A DNA stretch of 64,000 nucleotides from Paractinoplanes durhamensis (GTDB taxonomy: Bacteria > Actinomycetota > Actinomycetes > Mycobacteriales > Micromonosporaceae): the NCBI RefSeq assembly GCF_016862175.1, contig NZ_BOML01000050.1, positions 209,810 to 273,809 on the forward strand. The letters run 5' to 3'. The notes under the pieces are model-generated. The model did no database searches. It saw only the letters and a program-made list of their open reading frames with translations, and was not told the origin of the DNA. The position numbers were made by a program, and so were the translations under genes. Numbering within the stretch: position 1 is the first letter of the stretch; every line of letters begins with the position of its first letter. This document shows positions 1 through 8,039 of this stretch, one piece after another.

Positions 1-388
1 CCGCCGCCAGCACGAGCACCGGGGACGCACCGATGGTGATCAGCGTGCCCAGGCTGACCGAGATGGTCGACACCGCGGCGAAGTAGCAGGCCTGGAACTC
101 GGCGGCGAGCAGGCCGATGAGCACGACCCGGGTGATCTGGGGCCGGGTGCGCGGGATGCTCCGCCCGGTGAGCAGGACGACGAGGACGAGGAGGAGGCCG
201 CCGACGGCGAGGCGGTAAGCGCCGATCGCCGGGGAGGTCAGGCCGGTGTGCTGGGCGAGAAGGGTGCCGGTGAGGCCGCCGGCGCCCCACAGGCTGCCGG
301 CGAGGACGAGGAGCCAGAGGCCGCTGGTCTTGTTGTTTTCCTTGCCGTCGGCCTTGGCTTTTTGGCCGGAATCGATCTGTGTGGTCAC
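1..388 (-). CDS. EamA/DMT-family permease, N-terminal part (cut by window edge)
   Basis: The reading frame runs off the left edge, so only about the first 129 residues are seen. A hydrophilic N-terminus (TTQIDSGQKAKADGKENNK) is followed by membrane helices with the EamA pattern: LWGAGGLTGTLLAQ, then SPAIGAYRLAVGGLLL, then a helix with AEFQACYFAAVSTISVSLG. The family comprises 10-TM drug/metabolite exporters in the cytoplasmic membrane. I chose GTG at 388 because GGAG lies nine bases upstream; an in-frame ATG at 421 has no clear ribosome site. It is divergent from the BlaI gene. Substrate unknown. Confidence 0.8.
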   Translation of the reverse strand, partial: MTTQIDSGQKAKADGKENNKTSGLWLLVLAGSLWGAGGLTGTLLAQHTGLTSPAIGAYRLAVGGLLLVLVVLLTGRSIPRTRPQITRVVLIGLLAAEFQACYFAAVSTISVSLGTLITIGASPVLVLAA

Positions 389-494
389 GTGCTGGTGCTC
401 CTGCTTCTGCGAAATCGACATGGGATCGCGGAAGCGGGCCGGGTTCAGATGCGCGTCATCGCGCGCCGAGGCGATATTCGCTCGTCGGCGCTGT

Positions 495-542
495 GTCCCG
501 GCTCGCTCAGGAGACCGGGTCCCGGCTCGCTCAGGAGACCGG
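495..542. repeat. 24-bp tandem duplication
   Basis: Two perfect adjacent copies of a 24-bp unit beginning GTCCCGGCTCGC (495-518 and 519-542) lie in the divergent intergenic region between the EamA permease and the BlaI regulator. Direct repeats here could be a doubled regulator site or simple slippage; nothing further supports either. Confidence 0.85.
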
Positions 543-595
543 CGGGGAGATGATGGTGCGCGGCATGCGGCGATACTAGCGGATAGCCTCAGCGT

Positions 596-976
596 ATGAA
601 TGACGAGGAGGCCGGGCGGCGGCGCGCCCGGGGCGAGCTCGAGTCCGAGGTGATGGCCGCTCTCTGGGCGGCCGGCGAGCCGCTGACTCCGGCCGGGGTG
701 CAGGCCGCGCTGGGGGCCGGCCTCGCCTACAACACGGTGCAGACCATCCTGATCCGCCTCCTGGAGAAGGACCTGGTCCGCCGTGGGCCGGCCGACCGCG
801 GCCGCGGGCACGCCTACTGGCCGGCCCAGGACGCGGCGACGCTGACCGCCACCCGGATGCGGGCCGCGCTCGACGAGCGGCCCGACCGGCAGGCCGTGCT
901 GCAGCAGTTCGCGGCCGGTCTGCAGGACGACGACGTGGAAACCCTCCGGGCCCTGCTGGCGGAGCGCGAGTCATGA
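596..976 (+). CDS. BlaI/MecI/CopY-family transcriptional repressor
   Basis: A 126-residue protein of the usual family length. The N-terminal winged helix is visible: ELESEVMAALWAAGEPLTPAGVQ, then the recognition helix AYNTVQTILIRLLEKDLVRR and the wing GRGHAYWPAQ. The C-terminal part (AALDERPDRQAVLQQFAAGL) is the dimerisation region. Family members repress target genes and are inactivated by proteolysis triggered by a membrane M56 peptidase. The next gene is exactly such a peptidase and overlaps this one by four bases (ATGA), so the two form a repressor/peptidase pair. No beta-lactamase is nearby; the target is unknown. Confidence 0.92.
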   Translation: MNDEEAGRRRARGELESEVMAALWAAGEPLTPAGVQAALGAGLAYNTVQTILIRLLEKDLVRRGPADRGRGHAYWPAQDAATLTATRMRAALDERPDRQAVLQQFAAGLQDDDVETLRALLAERES

Positions 977-1863
977 CCGTCACCGTCTACCTGCCGCTGC
1001 TGCTCCCGGTTCTGGTCGCGCTGGCCGCGCGCCGGCTGACCGACCGCGCCCGGCCGCGGGCCGCCGTCCTCGGGCTGGTGGCCGCCTCGGTGCTGACCGC
1101 CGCCACCTCGGTCTGGTCGCTGCTCCTGCTGGTGCTCACCCTCTTCGACGACCTGCCGGCGATGAAAGCCCTGAACATCCGCTCCGGCATGCACCTGCCC
1201 GAGCCGGTCCCGGACTGGGTGGCGATCACCGCGTCGGTCGTGCTGGCCGCGTGCCTGATCAACCTGGCGCACGACGTGCATCACCGCCGGAGCACCGCGC
1301 GCCGGCTGCGCAACGCCGGGCCGGCCGCGGGCGGCGTGGTCGTCGCCGACTGGTCCGAGCCGCTGGCCGTGGCCGTTCCCGGCCGGCCCGGCCAAGTCCT
1401 GCTGACCACCGGCATGCTCAAGGTTCTCGACGCCGATGAACGCCGGGCCGTTCTCGCCCACGAGCGTGCCCACCTCACCCATCGCCACCACGTTGCGGTC
1501 CTGCTCGCGAGCGCGGCGGCCTCGGTCAATCCGCTGCTGCGGCCCGCCCGGGACGCGGTCACCTACCTGGTGGAGCGCTGGGCCGATGAGGAAGCCGCCA
1601 CCGGGCTGGGCAACCGTGACCTGGTGGCCCGGGCGGTGGCGCGGGCGGCGCTTGCCACCGCCGACTTCAAGACCCCGGCGCCGGCTCTGGGCGTGCACGG
1701 CGGCGTGATCGTCCGCCGCGTCAAGGCTCTGCATCGGCCGGCCCCGTCCGAGGCTCGGTGGCAGTTGGCGCTGCCGGCCGCGGCGGTGATCGCCTGCCTG
1801 ATCCTGGCGGCCAACGCCACCCTCGACTTCGTCGACGTCCTGAACGCGTGGCTGATTCGCTGA
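973..1863 (+). CDS. M56-family membrane metallopeptidase (BlaR1-like, no sensor domain)
   Basis: 296 residues with hydrophobic segments at about 1-20, 33-58, 84-101 and a C-terminal helix near 262-282. The zinc site HERAH is at residues 163-167, and the third ligand is probably a Glu in ERWADEEA. The soluble penicillin-binding sensor of BlaR1 is absent, which is usual for actinobacterial M56 proteins. Its start overlaps the stop of the BlaI gene, implying coupled translation and a role in releasing that repressor. The signal sensed cannot be read from the sequence. Confidence 0.9.
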   Translation: MTVTVYLPLLLPVLVALAARRLTDRARPRAAVLGLVAASVLTAATSVWSLLLLVLTLFDDLPAMKALNIRSGMHLPEPVPDWVAITASVVLAACLINLAHDVHHRRSTARRLRNAGPAAGGVVVADWSEPLAVAVPGRPGQVLLTTGMLKVLDADERRAVLAHERAHLTHRHHVAVLLASAAASVNPLLRPARDAVTYLVERWADEEAATGLGNRDLVARAVARAALATADFKTPAPALGVHGGVIVRRVKALHRPAPSEARWQLALPAAAVIACLILAANATLDFVDVLNAWLIR

Positions 1864-1942
1864 CCTGGCCGGTGTCGCGGCCTGCAGCAGCGAGGGCGGC
1901 GGTGTCGCCCTTCCGTCCATCGCGCGGCGTCCGGCCTGATCC

Positions 1943-2428
1943 TTATCCGGCCTGTTGCGGGGGCACCGAGTGACGCTCCATCCACACGATCTCCGGCCAG
2001 CCGGGCCGCTCGCCCGCCTCCCGGCGCAGCTCGGTGAAGCCCCGGCCCGCGTAGAACCCGGCCGCCCGCGAGTTGCCCGCCACGTACTCGAGGCGCACCG
2101 CAAGGCCGCCCGCCCGCTCGATCAGCCCCGCCATCAGCGCCGACCCGGCACCGGTCCCCTGCGTCTCCGGCAGCACGTAGAGCTTCCAGATGATCGGCAC
2201 CGCGCCGCGCAGATCGATGTTCCCGACGCCGACCAGGCCGCTGCCGTCCTCGGCCACCAGCACCGTGGTGTCCCCCAGGCTGCGCGCGATCGCCGCCGGC
2301 GACCACCAGGCGGCAAGCCCGTCCCGCACATACTCGTCACCGGCGAACGCATAGGTCGCCGGCCACGTCTGCTGCCCGATCGCCACGATCGCGTCCACAT
2401 CTTCGGCCCTGGCGTCTCTGATCAGCAT
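1943..2428 (-). CDS. GNAT-family N-acetyltransferase
   Basis: 161 residues from ATG 2428 (MLIRDARAEDVDAIVAIGQQTW), the usual GNAT opening. The frame is open further upstream, but that segment is Arg/Pro-rich and lacks family character. The fold signatures are present: VLVAEDGSGLVGVGNIDL (beta4 strand), LYVLPETQGTGAGSALM (acetyl-CoA pyrophosphate loop, here Q-G-T-G-A-G) and YVAGNSRAAGFYAGRGFTE. It would transfer an acetyl group to an amine of an unknown small molecule or protein. It converges with the M56 gene across 79 bp. Confidence 0.88.
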   Translation of the reverse strand: MLIRDARAEDVDAIVAIGQQTWPATYAFAGDEYVRDGLAAWWSPAAIARSLGDTTVLVAEDGSGLVGVGNIDLRGAVPIIWKLYVLPETQGTGAGSALMAGLIERAGGLAVRLEYVAGNSRAAGFYAGRGFTELRREAGERPGWPEIVWMERHSVPPQQAG

Positions 2429-2569
2429 CCGCCGATTGTGCCGCGCCCGGCGAGGGCAGCGCTGCCCCGGCACACGCCGGCCGGGGCGGCCACCTCGGTG
2501 GCTCGCCGCATTCCGCCGCATGGCTCGCCGTCGCCGTTTGCCACGGCTCGATGAGACCAGCCTGCGCGG

Positions 2570-2908
2570 CTACCTGCAGGCCGTCGGGCCGACCGCCGCG
2601 GACCCCGACGCCGCTGCCGTCTTGCCGTTCGGGCCGACCACCGCGGACCCCGACGCCGCTACCGTCTTGCCGTTCGGACTGACCGCCGCGAGGGCCGTCA
2701 GCGCGCCGCCGACCGCGGCGACCACCGCGGTCACCGCGACCGCCCGCAGCCCCCGCCGCCGAACCCGCTGACCGCGCATCACCTGATAGGCAAACCCGGC
2801 CCGGTCGCTGTACACGGGCACCAGCTGCCGGAACTGACCCCCGGTCGTCCGCGCCGCCGTCCCGGCGTCGGCCATTGCGTCCCACGGCTCGTAGTCACGT
2901 CGTCCCAT
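2570..2908 (-). CDS. Small single-pass membrane protein with 15-residue tandem repeats
   Basis: 112 residues. A soluble N-terminus (MGRRDYEPWDAM) precedes one hydrophobic segment at about 54-75 (RAVAVTAVVAAVGGALTALAAV). The C-terminal tail is built from in-frame 15-residue copies, GPNGKTAAASGSAAV and a close variant, encoded by a 45-bp DNA repeat. AAGGGG seven bases before the ATG supports the start. I do not recognise a family. The positively charged residues before the helix suggest the N-terminus is cytoplasmic and the repeat tail extracytoplasmic. Confidence 0.6.
   Translation of the reverse strand: MGRRDYEPWDAMADAGTAARTTGGQFRQLVPVYSDRAGFAYQVMRGQRVRRRGLRAVAVTAVVAAVGGALTALAAVSPNGKTVAASGSAVVGPNGKTAAASGSAAVGPTACR
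2586..2692. repeat. 45-bp tandem repeat, about 2.3 copies
   Basis: Copy one is 2586-2630, copy two 2631-2675, and a third partial copy starts at 2676. The copies differ at only a few bases. The period is a multiple of three, so the small membrane protein that contains it keeps its frame whatever the copy number. Confidence 0.9.
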
Positions 2909-3148
2909 CGGTCATCCCCTTCGGCAAGGCGTCGGCAACATGCCCAGCGGGCAGCCACGACCGGCCTCTGCCCTCCGCGCGCGCCGAACGCGATGCCTCA
3001 CCCGCACTGGATGAACGTCCACGTGACCGACCAGATCCGGAACGCCGTTCCGGCGCGCTGGCCCACCGGGGGCCACGGGGAGCATCACGGCCCGCGCACG
3101 ATCACTCGCCAGCGCCAACTCCCGGCGCGGAACACAGCCGACCCGCGG

Positions 3149-3739
3149 TCAGGTCAGGGAGCGGACCGCGGTGAGGATGGTGGTCGGGTCGGGGTGTGGG
3201 GCGCCGTCGGCGCGGACGTCGGCGAAGCGGACCGTGCCGGCGCGGTCGGCGATCACCACGGCCGGGAACGGCAGGACCGAGCGGCGGCCACCCAGCATCG
3301 CGTCGGCGCCGGGCTCGTGGAAGCCCAGGTTGAACGCGTCGATCAAGGTGTGGCGGACGTCGGCCGCGACGAAGTAGGTCAGGTCGTGGCGGCGTTTGAT
3401 CTCGGCCAGCCGCTGCGGGATCTGCGGGCTCACCGCGACCAGGTGCGCGTCCGTGCCGGCCAGCGCGGGGACCAACTGGTGCTGGTAGGCGGCGAGGGCG
3501 GTGTTGCAGGGCTCGGACGATGCGTACCGGAAGAAGACCAGCACGATCGGGCCGGTCAGCCGCAGGCGGTCGAGGTGGATCGGGCCGAGGTCGGCCTCGA
3601 GCAGCGGCTGCGACGGCAGCCGGTGGCCGGGTTTGACCATGCGGTTCCAGATGGCGTCGCGGTCGAACTGGCGGCGTAGCGCCTCGTCGTCCGCGGGCCG
3701 CCGGGCCGACGGCACATGCCGGTGCACGGCTGTAGTCAT
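3149..3739 (-). CDS. Peroxiredoxin-like (AhpC/TSA, redoxin fold) protein
   Basis: 196 residues with a redoxin core: GPIVLVFFRYASSEPCNTALAAYQHQL, then LVAVSPQIPQRLAEIKRRHDLTYFVAAD and SVLPFPAVVIADRAGTVRF. The active-site-like segment keeps a Cys (SSEPCNTAL) where peroxiredoxins carry the peroxidatic Cys, but the usual P-x3-T-x2-C spacing is altered. It could therefore be a bacterioferritin-comigratory-type thiol peroxidase or a non-catalytic relative. GGAGGGG just before the ATG supports the start. It is transcribed alone from the long upstream gap. Confidence 0.8.
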   Translation of the reverse strand: MTTAVHRHVPSARRPADDEALRRQFDRDAIWNRMVKPGHRLPSQPLLEADLGPIHLDRLRLTGPIVLVFFRYASSEPCNTALAAYQHQLVPALAGTDAHLVAVSPQIPQRLAEIKRRHDLTYFVAADVRHTLIDAFNLGFHEPGADAMLGGRRSVLPFPAVVIADRAGTVRFADVRADGAPHPDPTTILTAVRSLT

Positions 3740-4066
3740 CGCGCCCCTCCTAACACCTATCTTACCTATAGGAGTGATGAGCGTAGCGCACAGACTCCAC
3801 CCGCAATGCCCACCACACCTCCACAGTGCTCGATAGTGCCACCCGACGCCAAATTCACTGGGAGAGACGCACGTCTCACCTCCACAGCGGTGACCACATC
3901 AGGCTCACCCGCGTTCCGGCTCCCGCACAATGAGACAAGGCCAGGCCAATAGACCATGGCCAGACCAACATGTGAGAACCGACGCATGACCAGAGGGTGA
4001 CGAACGAACGCGGGGTCAGATTCCCGCCACGACAACAGCGGCAATGGCCGAGGCGACAGCAAGGAG

Positions 4067-4111
4067 CACAGCGGCCACAGCGGCCACAGCGGCCACGGCG
4101 GCCACGGCAGC
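4067..4111. repeat. Five tandem copies of a 9-bp unit (CACAGCGGC and variants)
   Basis: Copies begin at 4067, 4076, 4085, 4094 and 4103. The first three are identical; the last two carry one or two changes. It looks like a slippage-generated minisatellite in non-coding DNA. Confidence 0.9.
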
Positions 4112-4160
4112 CGACCGGCGACACGGACCACCGCGCAGCGCGGGCCACCCGAAGCCCACC

Positions 4161-4236
4161 AACGTGTTGACGGTCAACACGAAATCAACACGTCAACACA
4201 TGACGCGTTCAGCAATGTTGATCCAGTCAACACGTT
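4161..4236. promoter_or_regulatory. Cluster of GTCAACACG half-sites (possible multi-site operator)
   Basis: CGTGTTGAC at 4163-4171 and GTCAACACG at 4173-4181 form a perfect 9-bp inverted repeat with a one-base centre. Further direct copies follow: ATCAACACG (4184-4192), GTCAACACA (4192-4200), and GTCAACACGTT (4226-4236), plus an inverted ATGTTGAT at 4215. Five near-identical half-sites in 76 bp exceed chance in DNA of this composition. No regulator gene is adjacent, so the protein that would bind is unknown. Confidence 0.5.
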
Positions 4237-4255
4237 GCTCGGACGGCACCTCCAG

Positions 4256-4530
4256 CAGGGCGAGTAGCGCGAGCACCGCAGGCCAGGCGGGCGGCCATTG
4301 TGGGCCGGGCTGCGGACTCGGCGAGCGCGAGGACCGCAAGCTCTCCGGAACCCGCATGCTCGGCGGGCGTCGACGACCGCGTCGACGACCGCGGCGGCGC
4401 CGCGGCGGGCGACCGACAGGACGAGCAACGCCGGCACCGCAAGTCAGGCAGGCATCGCGGGCCGGGCTGCGGACTCGGCGGGCGCGACGGCCGCAAGCAC
4501 TTCGGACCCCGCCTGCTCGGCGAGCGTAGT
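4256..4530. repeat. Imperfect direct duplication of the efflux-pump gene 3' end
   Basis: A segment of about 115 bp starting CAGGGCGAG at 4256 recurs, diverged, starting CAGGACGAG at 4417. Both copies share blocks such as GGGCCGGGCTGCGGACTCGG and TGCTCGGCG. The second copy contains the last codons and stop of the MFS gene; the first lies just beyond its end. This is a decayed tandem duplication of the gene's tail. Confidence 0.75.
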
Positions 4531-6021
4531 TGAACGCGGGGTCGGCGTGGCGGGCGAGCGGCGGGCTGGGCGGAGCGCGATGGCTGCTGCGGCGGCTACT
4601 GCGGTGGCGAGGATGGCTCCGGCTATCGCCATTGTGGTGAAAGCGCTCGTATATGCCGGGACAGCCTCGGCCAGGAGCAGCTCTCCTGCGCGGGACGGCA
4701 ACGTGTGGGCGGTTGCCACCGCCTCGCCGAAGGTTGCGTCGGGGGGCAGGCCGAAAGCGGTCAACGCCGGGGCGGCGGCGTGCCGGTAGACCGCGACCAT
4801 CAGCGAGCCCAGCACCGCGATGCCGAGGGCGCCGCCCAATTCGCAGCCGGTTTCGGCCAAGGCCGCGGCCATTCCGGCGCGGGCCGGGGGCGCGGTCGAC
4901 ACCACCAGGTCGGTGGTCAAGATGTAGGCGGGGGCCAGGCCGATCGAGAAGACGATCGCGCCGGTGATCACATTGGTCAGGCCACCCATCGCCATGATCG
5001 CCAGGCCGGTGGCGATGGCGGCCAAGCCGGTGGCGATCACGTAGCCGGCCGGGATCCATCGGGTCAGGAGCGGGCCGAGGAACGACGCGGCCAGGTAGGC
5101 GAGCACCGACGGCAGGGTCCACAAGCCGGCCTGGAGTGGGGACAGGCCGAGGGCCAGCTGCAGGTATTGGGCCACCCCGATCTGGCTGCCGTAGTGGACG
5201 AAGAAACTCAGGGCGTTGACGATCAGGGCGACCGTGGTTCGCCGGTTGCGGAAGATCGTCAGGTCGAGCAGCGGCTGCGGGATGCGGCGCTGGCGGCGCA
5301 CGAACAGCACGGCCAGGGCCGCCGACGCCGCGATGGTCAGGAACGGCACTGAGTGCCAGCCGGAGGCGGCGAGCTGCTTTACGCCGTACACAAAAAGAAG
5401 CACCGCGGCGAGGCTCTGCAGCGCGCCGGCGATGTCGAAGCCGGTGGCGCTGCGGTCCCGGGACTCGGGCAGGAGGAACGGGCCGAGCGTGAGCAGCAGC
5501 AGCACGGCGGGGACGGCCAGCACGAAAACCGAACCCCACCAGAAATGCGTGAGGAGTACGCCGCCGATCAGCGGGGCGGCTATTCCGCCCAGGGAGAAGC
5601 TGGCGCTCCACACGCCGAGCGCTACGGTGCGGGCGCGCGGGTCGGGGAACATCGTCCGGATCAGCGCGAGGGTCGACGGCATCAACGACGCGCCGGCCAG
5701 GCCCATCAGGACTCGGGCGGCGATCAGCTGACCGGGGGTGGTGGCGAAGGCGGCCAGCAACGACGCCGCCCCGAAGGCGCCGGCTCCGGCCAGCAGCAGG
5801 CGTCGGCGGCCGATTCGGTCGCCGAGCACGCCCATCGCGATGAGGGCGCCGGCCACCACGAACACGTAGCTGTCCATGATCCAGAGCAATTGGACGCTGG
5901 TCGGCCGGAGGTCGGCGGTGAGCTGCGGCGTGGCCAGGTAGAGCACCTCGGCGTCCAGGGATACCAGCAGGCAGGGCAGGGCCAGGACGGCGAGTCCGAC
6001 CCAGCTCTTGGTCGCGGTCAT
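4444..6021 (-). CDS. MFS drug efflux transporter, DHA2 (14-TM) family
   Basis: 525 residues with about 14 hydrophobic helices. DHA2 markers are visible: LDAEVLYLATPQLTADL after TM1, LLWIMDSYVFVVAGALIAMGVLGDRIGRRRLLLAG (motif A), and GVWSASFSLGGIAAPLIGGVLL (motif C). It would be a proton-driven multidrug or antiseptic exporter of the SmvA/QacA type. I chose ATG 6021 because GGGGAG precedes it; a longer frame from 6057 lacks such a site. The hydrophilic C-tail (about residues 497-525) lies in the duplicated DNA described separately. It is divergent from a CGNR regulator that probably controls it. Confidence 0.9.
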   Translation of the reverse strand: MTATKSWVGLAVLALPCLLVSLDAEVLYLATPQLTADLRPTSVQLLWIMDSYVFVVAGALIAMGVLGDRIGRRRLLLAGAGAFGAASLLAAFATTPGQLIAARVLMGLAGASLMPSTLALIRTMFPDPRARTVALGVWSASFSLGGIAAPLIGGVLLTHFWWGSVFVLAVPAVLLLLTLGPFLLPESRDRSATGFDIAGALQSLAAVLLFVYGVKQLAASGWHSVPFLTIAASAALAVLFVRRQRRIPQPLLDLTIFRNRRTTVALIVNALSFFVHYGSQIGVAQYLQLALGLSPLQAGLWTLPSVLAYLAASFLGPLLTRWIPAGYVIATGLAAIATGLAIMAMGGLTNVITGAIVFSIGLAPAYILTTDLVVSTAPPARAGMAAALAETGCELGGALGIAVLGSLMVAVYRHAAAPALTAFGLPPDATFGEAVATAHTLPSRAGELLLAEAVPAYTSAFTTMAIAGAILATAVAAAAAIALRPARRSPATPTPRSTTLAEQAGSEVLAAVAPAESAARPAMPA

Positions 6022-6147
6022 GGTCACTCCCCGATCTTCGTCACGCATTGAAGCCATCCATCACGTTACGCATGACGACTCCGGCGCGCAACGCGAAGAA
6101 CCGAGCCAATGCGTTACGATCGAGGGGTGGCGACAAGGATCGCGGTC

Positions 6148-6627
6148 ATGGCGATGCCGGAGCTGGTCGCGCTCGTCAACGAGTGGGGCACGCTTCCGCG
6201 CGCACTCGACCCACGCGAGCGCGGCGACGACCCGGGGCTGACCGCCCTGGCCGACGAGTTCCACCCGATCTTCGCGGCGGCCGATGCCGCGCAGCGGGCC
6301 CGGCTGATCACGGCACTGCTCCAGGCGGCGAAGGTTCGCCCGGTGCTCACCGCCGCCGCCGACGGCACGCTCAGCGAGGAATGGACCGTCGACAACCCCG
6401 CGCACGCCGGCCGGGCAGCGGCCGCGCTGGCCCTACGGCATCACCTGGCCGAGCATCCGGGCCGCATCGGGGTCTGCGCCGACGATCAGTGCGCCGACGT
6501 GTACGTCGACAACTCCCCCGCCGGCCGCCGCCGCTTCTGCTGCCTGACCTGCCAAAACCGAGCCCGAGCCGCAGCCTTCCGAAAGCGCGGCAAGCAGCCG
6601 GCCCAGCGCAAGCCGGCCGACAAATAG
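6148..6627 (+). CDS. CGNR zinc-finger (ABATE-domain) regulator
   Basis: Upstream part: stress-sensor-like ABATE domain (ELVALVNEWGTLPRA, then ADEFHPIFAAADAAQRARLI). C-terminal part: zinc finger with CADDQCADVYVDNS, then RRFCCLTCQNRARAAAFRKR; the family's CGNR box is CQNR here. AAGGA eight bases before ATG 6148 supports this start; GTG 6127 and ATG 6109 are in-frame alternatives. Family members bind DNA and often sit beside transporters, as here, divergent from the MFS pump. The last 13 codons are the first copy of a tandem repeat that continues past the stop. Confidence 0.85.
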   Translation: MAMPELVALVNEWGTLPRALDPRERGDDPGLTALADEFHPIFAAADAAQRARLITALLQAAKVRPVLTAAADGTLSEEWTVDNPAHAGRAAAALALRHHLAEHPGRIGVCADDQCADVYVDNSPAGRRRFCCLTCQNRARAAAFRKRGKQPAQRKPADK

Positions 6628-6709
6628 CGCGGAAGCAACCCGCCCAGCACAAGCCGGCCGACAAGCAGCGCGGAAGCAACCCGCCCAGCACAAGCCGGCC
6701 GACAAGCAG
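6585..6709. repeat. Three tandem copies of a 41-42 bp repeat across the CGNR stop codon
   Basis: Units start at 6585 (42 bp), 6627 (41 bp) and 6668 (41 bp). The first encodes the basic tail of the CGNR protein (RGKQPAQRKPADK) and ends in TAG. The later units carry CAG at that place and are one base shorter, so they could not prolong the same frame for long. The array ends just before the GH4 stop codon. Confidence 0.9.
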
Positions 6710-6716
6710 GGCTGGC

Positions 6717-8039
6717 TCAGCGCAGGTAGGACAGCGAGGGCAGTCGGGCGATGTAAGCGTCGATCAAGCGGCGCGCGATCGGCACCGAATCGACGAGCGG
6801 GTGCAACGCCATGGCCCGTACCGCAATGGCGCGGGATTCTTCCGCAGCGGCCGCCAGCACCGCTCGTTCGGTGGTTTTGATCCGCCGGACCAATGCGATG
6901 CCGTGCGACGGCACAAATGCCCCCGGATAGGGGTGCGCGCCCGCCGCGTCGACCTCGCACGGCACCTCGACCACCGCGTCGTCGTCCAAGGCGGCGATGG
7001 TGCCGCGATTGCGGACATTCACGATCAGCGAAGTGGGCTGATTCCGCGCGATCGCCATCATCAGCGCCAGCGCGATCCGCTCATATCCCCCGCCCTCGGC
7101 GTCATCGCGCTCGCCGAGGCCTTCGAGGGCCATATAGGTCGCGTCCCGCTGCCGCAGCGCCGCCTCCCACGCGCCGAGCGGATCGTCCGACGCCAATTCC
7201 CGGTAGCACTCCTCCTGCTGCCGGAGCAGGAATTCGCCACGGGTCTCGGTCGCGTCCAACTCGGCCCGCACCATGTCCGCGGTGTCGTAGTAGTAGTGCA
7301 GGTATTCGTTCGGCACCGCCCCGAGCTCGCGCAGCCGCGAAGCCCCGAAAAGCCGCCCTTCTTCGAAGGACGCCAGGCCATCGTCATCCTTCAGCAGCTG
7401 CGGCAGCAGGTTTTCCGACCCGTTGTGTACGCCGGTGAGCCAGCCGAGGTGATTCAATCCGGCGTATTCCACCCGGGCCGCCGGATTGCCCAGGGCGCGC
7501 ACGACGCGCCGGGCGAGGGCCGACGGCGAATCGCAGATGCCGATGACCCGGTCGCCGAGATGGGCCGCCATCGCCTCGGTGACGAGTCCGGCCGGATTGG
7601 TGAAGTTGATGACCCAGGCCGAGGGCGCGACGAGCGCGATCCGCCGGGCGATGGCGGTGGCGACCGGAACGGTGCGCAGCCCGAAAGCAACCCCGCCGGC
7701 CCCGACCGTTTCCTGCCCGAGAACCCCTTCGCCGAGCGCGACCCGTTCGTCGATGACCCGCCCGGCGAGCCCTTCGACCCGAATGGCGCTGAACACGAAG
7801 TCGGCGCCGGTGAGCGCTTCGGTGAGATCGGTGGTCGCTTCGACGGCCGGGGCAGCGGAGACAGCCGCGGCCTGCGCCGCGAGAACGCGCCGAATGGCGG
7901 ACAGCCGCCCGTGGTCGACGTCGTGCAGAACCACCGTCCCGATCGGCGAATCCGGCCCGAGAAGGGCACCGAAGACGAGCGGCACCCGGAATCCGCCGCC
8001 GCCGAGAATGGTGAGCTTGAGCCGGTCAGTCGTGGGCAT
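6717..8039 (-). CDS. Family 4 glycoside hydrolase (6-phospho-beta-glucosidase type)
   Basis: About 440 residues. GH4 enzymes use NAD+ and a divalent metal to cleave phosphorylated glycosides by an oxidation-elimination route. Visible markers: N-terminal dinucleotide fold KLTILGGGGFRVPLVFGAL, INFTNPAGLVTEA, the metal-binding Cys in GICDSP and His in GLNHLGW, and a C-terminal MALHPLVDS motif. The sequence resembles phospho-beta-glucosidases more than alpha enzymes. The start is ambiguous between ATG 8039 and ATG 8045; both overlap the end of the upstream PfkB kinase gene, so the two are translationally coupled. Kinase plus GH4 suggests catabolism of a sugar phosphorylated after uptake. Confidence 0.9.
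   Translation of the reverse strand: MPTTDRLKLTILGGGGFRVPLVFGALLGPDSPIGTVVLHDVDHGRLSAIRRVLAAQAAAVSAAPAVEATTDLTEALTGADFVFSAIRVEGLAGRVIDERVALGEGVLGQETVGAGGVAFGLRTVPVATAIARRIALVAPSAWVINFTNPAGLVTEAMAAHLGDRVIGICDSPSALARRVVRALGNPAARVEYAGLNHLGWLTGVHNGSENLLPQLLKDDDGLASFEEGRLFGASRLRELGAVPNEYLHYYYDTADMVRAELDATETRGEFLLRQQEECYRELASDDPLGAWEAALRQRDATYMALEGLGERDDAEGGGYERIALALMMAIARNQPTSLIVNVRNRGTIAALDDDAVVEVPCEVDAAGAHPYPGAFVPSHGIALVRRIKTTERAVLAAAAEESRAIAVRAMALHPLVDSVPIARRLIDAYIARLPSLSYLR

Larger units (their letters stand above)
3740..4443. other. 700-bp gene-poor, repeat-rich interval
   Basis: No convincing gene on either strand: the open frames are compositional shadows, with long runs of Trp-Pro or Ala-Thr coming from a 9-bp repeat. 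The interval holds the promoter side of the peroxiredoxin-like gene (near 3740-3800), a 9-bp tandem array (4067-4111), a cluster of GTCAACACG half-sites (4161-4236) and an approximate copy of the 3' end of the efflux-pump gene. Its middle part is less GC-rich than the genes on either side. Confidence 0.7.

Noticed and set aside
3755..3785. Iron-box-like sequence before the peroxiredoxin-like gene
   Set aside because: TAGGTAAGATAGGTGTTAGG has direct TAGGT elements but no dyad symmetry, unlike the real iron box at 54673.
3766..4131. Open frame of about 120 codons, minus strand
   Set aside because: Its start is the 9-bp minisatellite (WPPWPLWPLWPL), no ribosome site or family feature; a compositional artefact.
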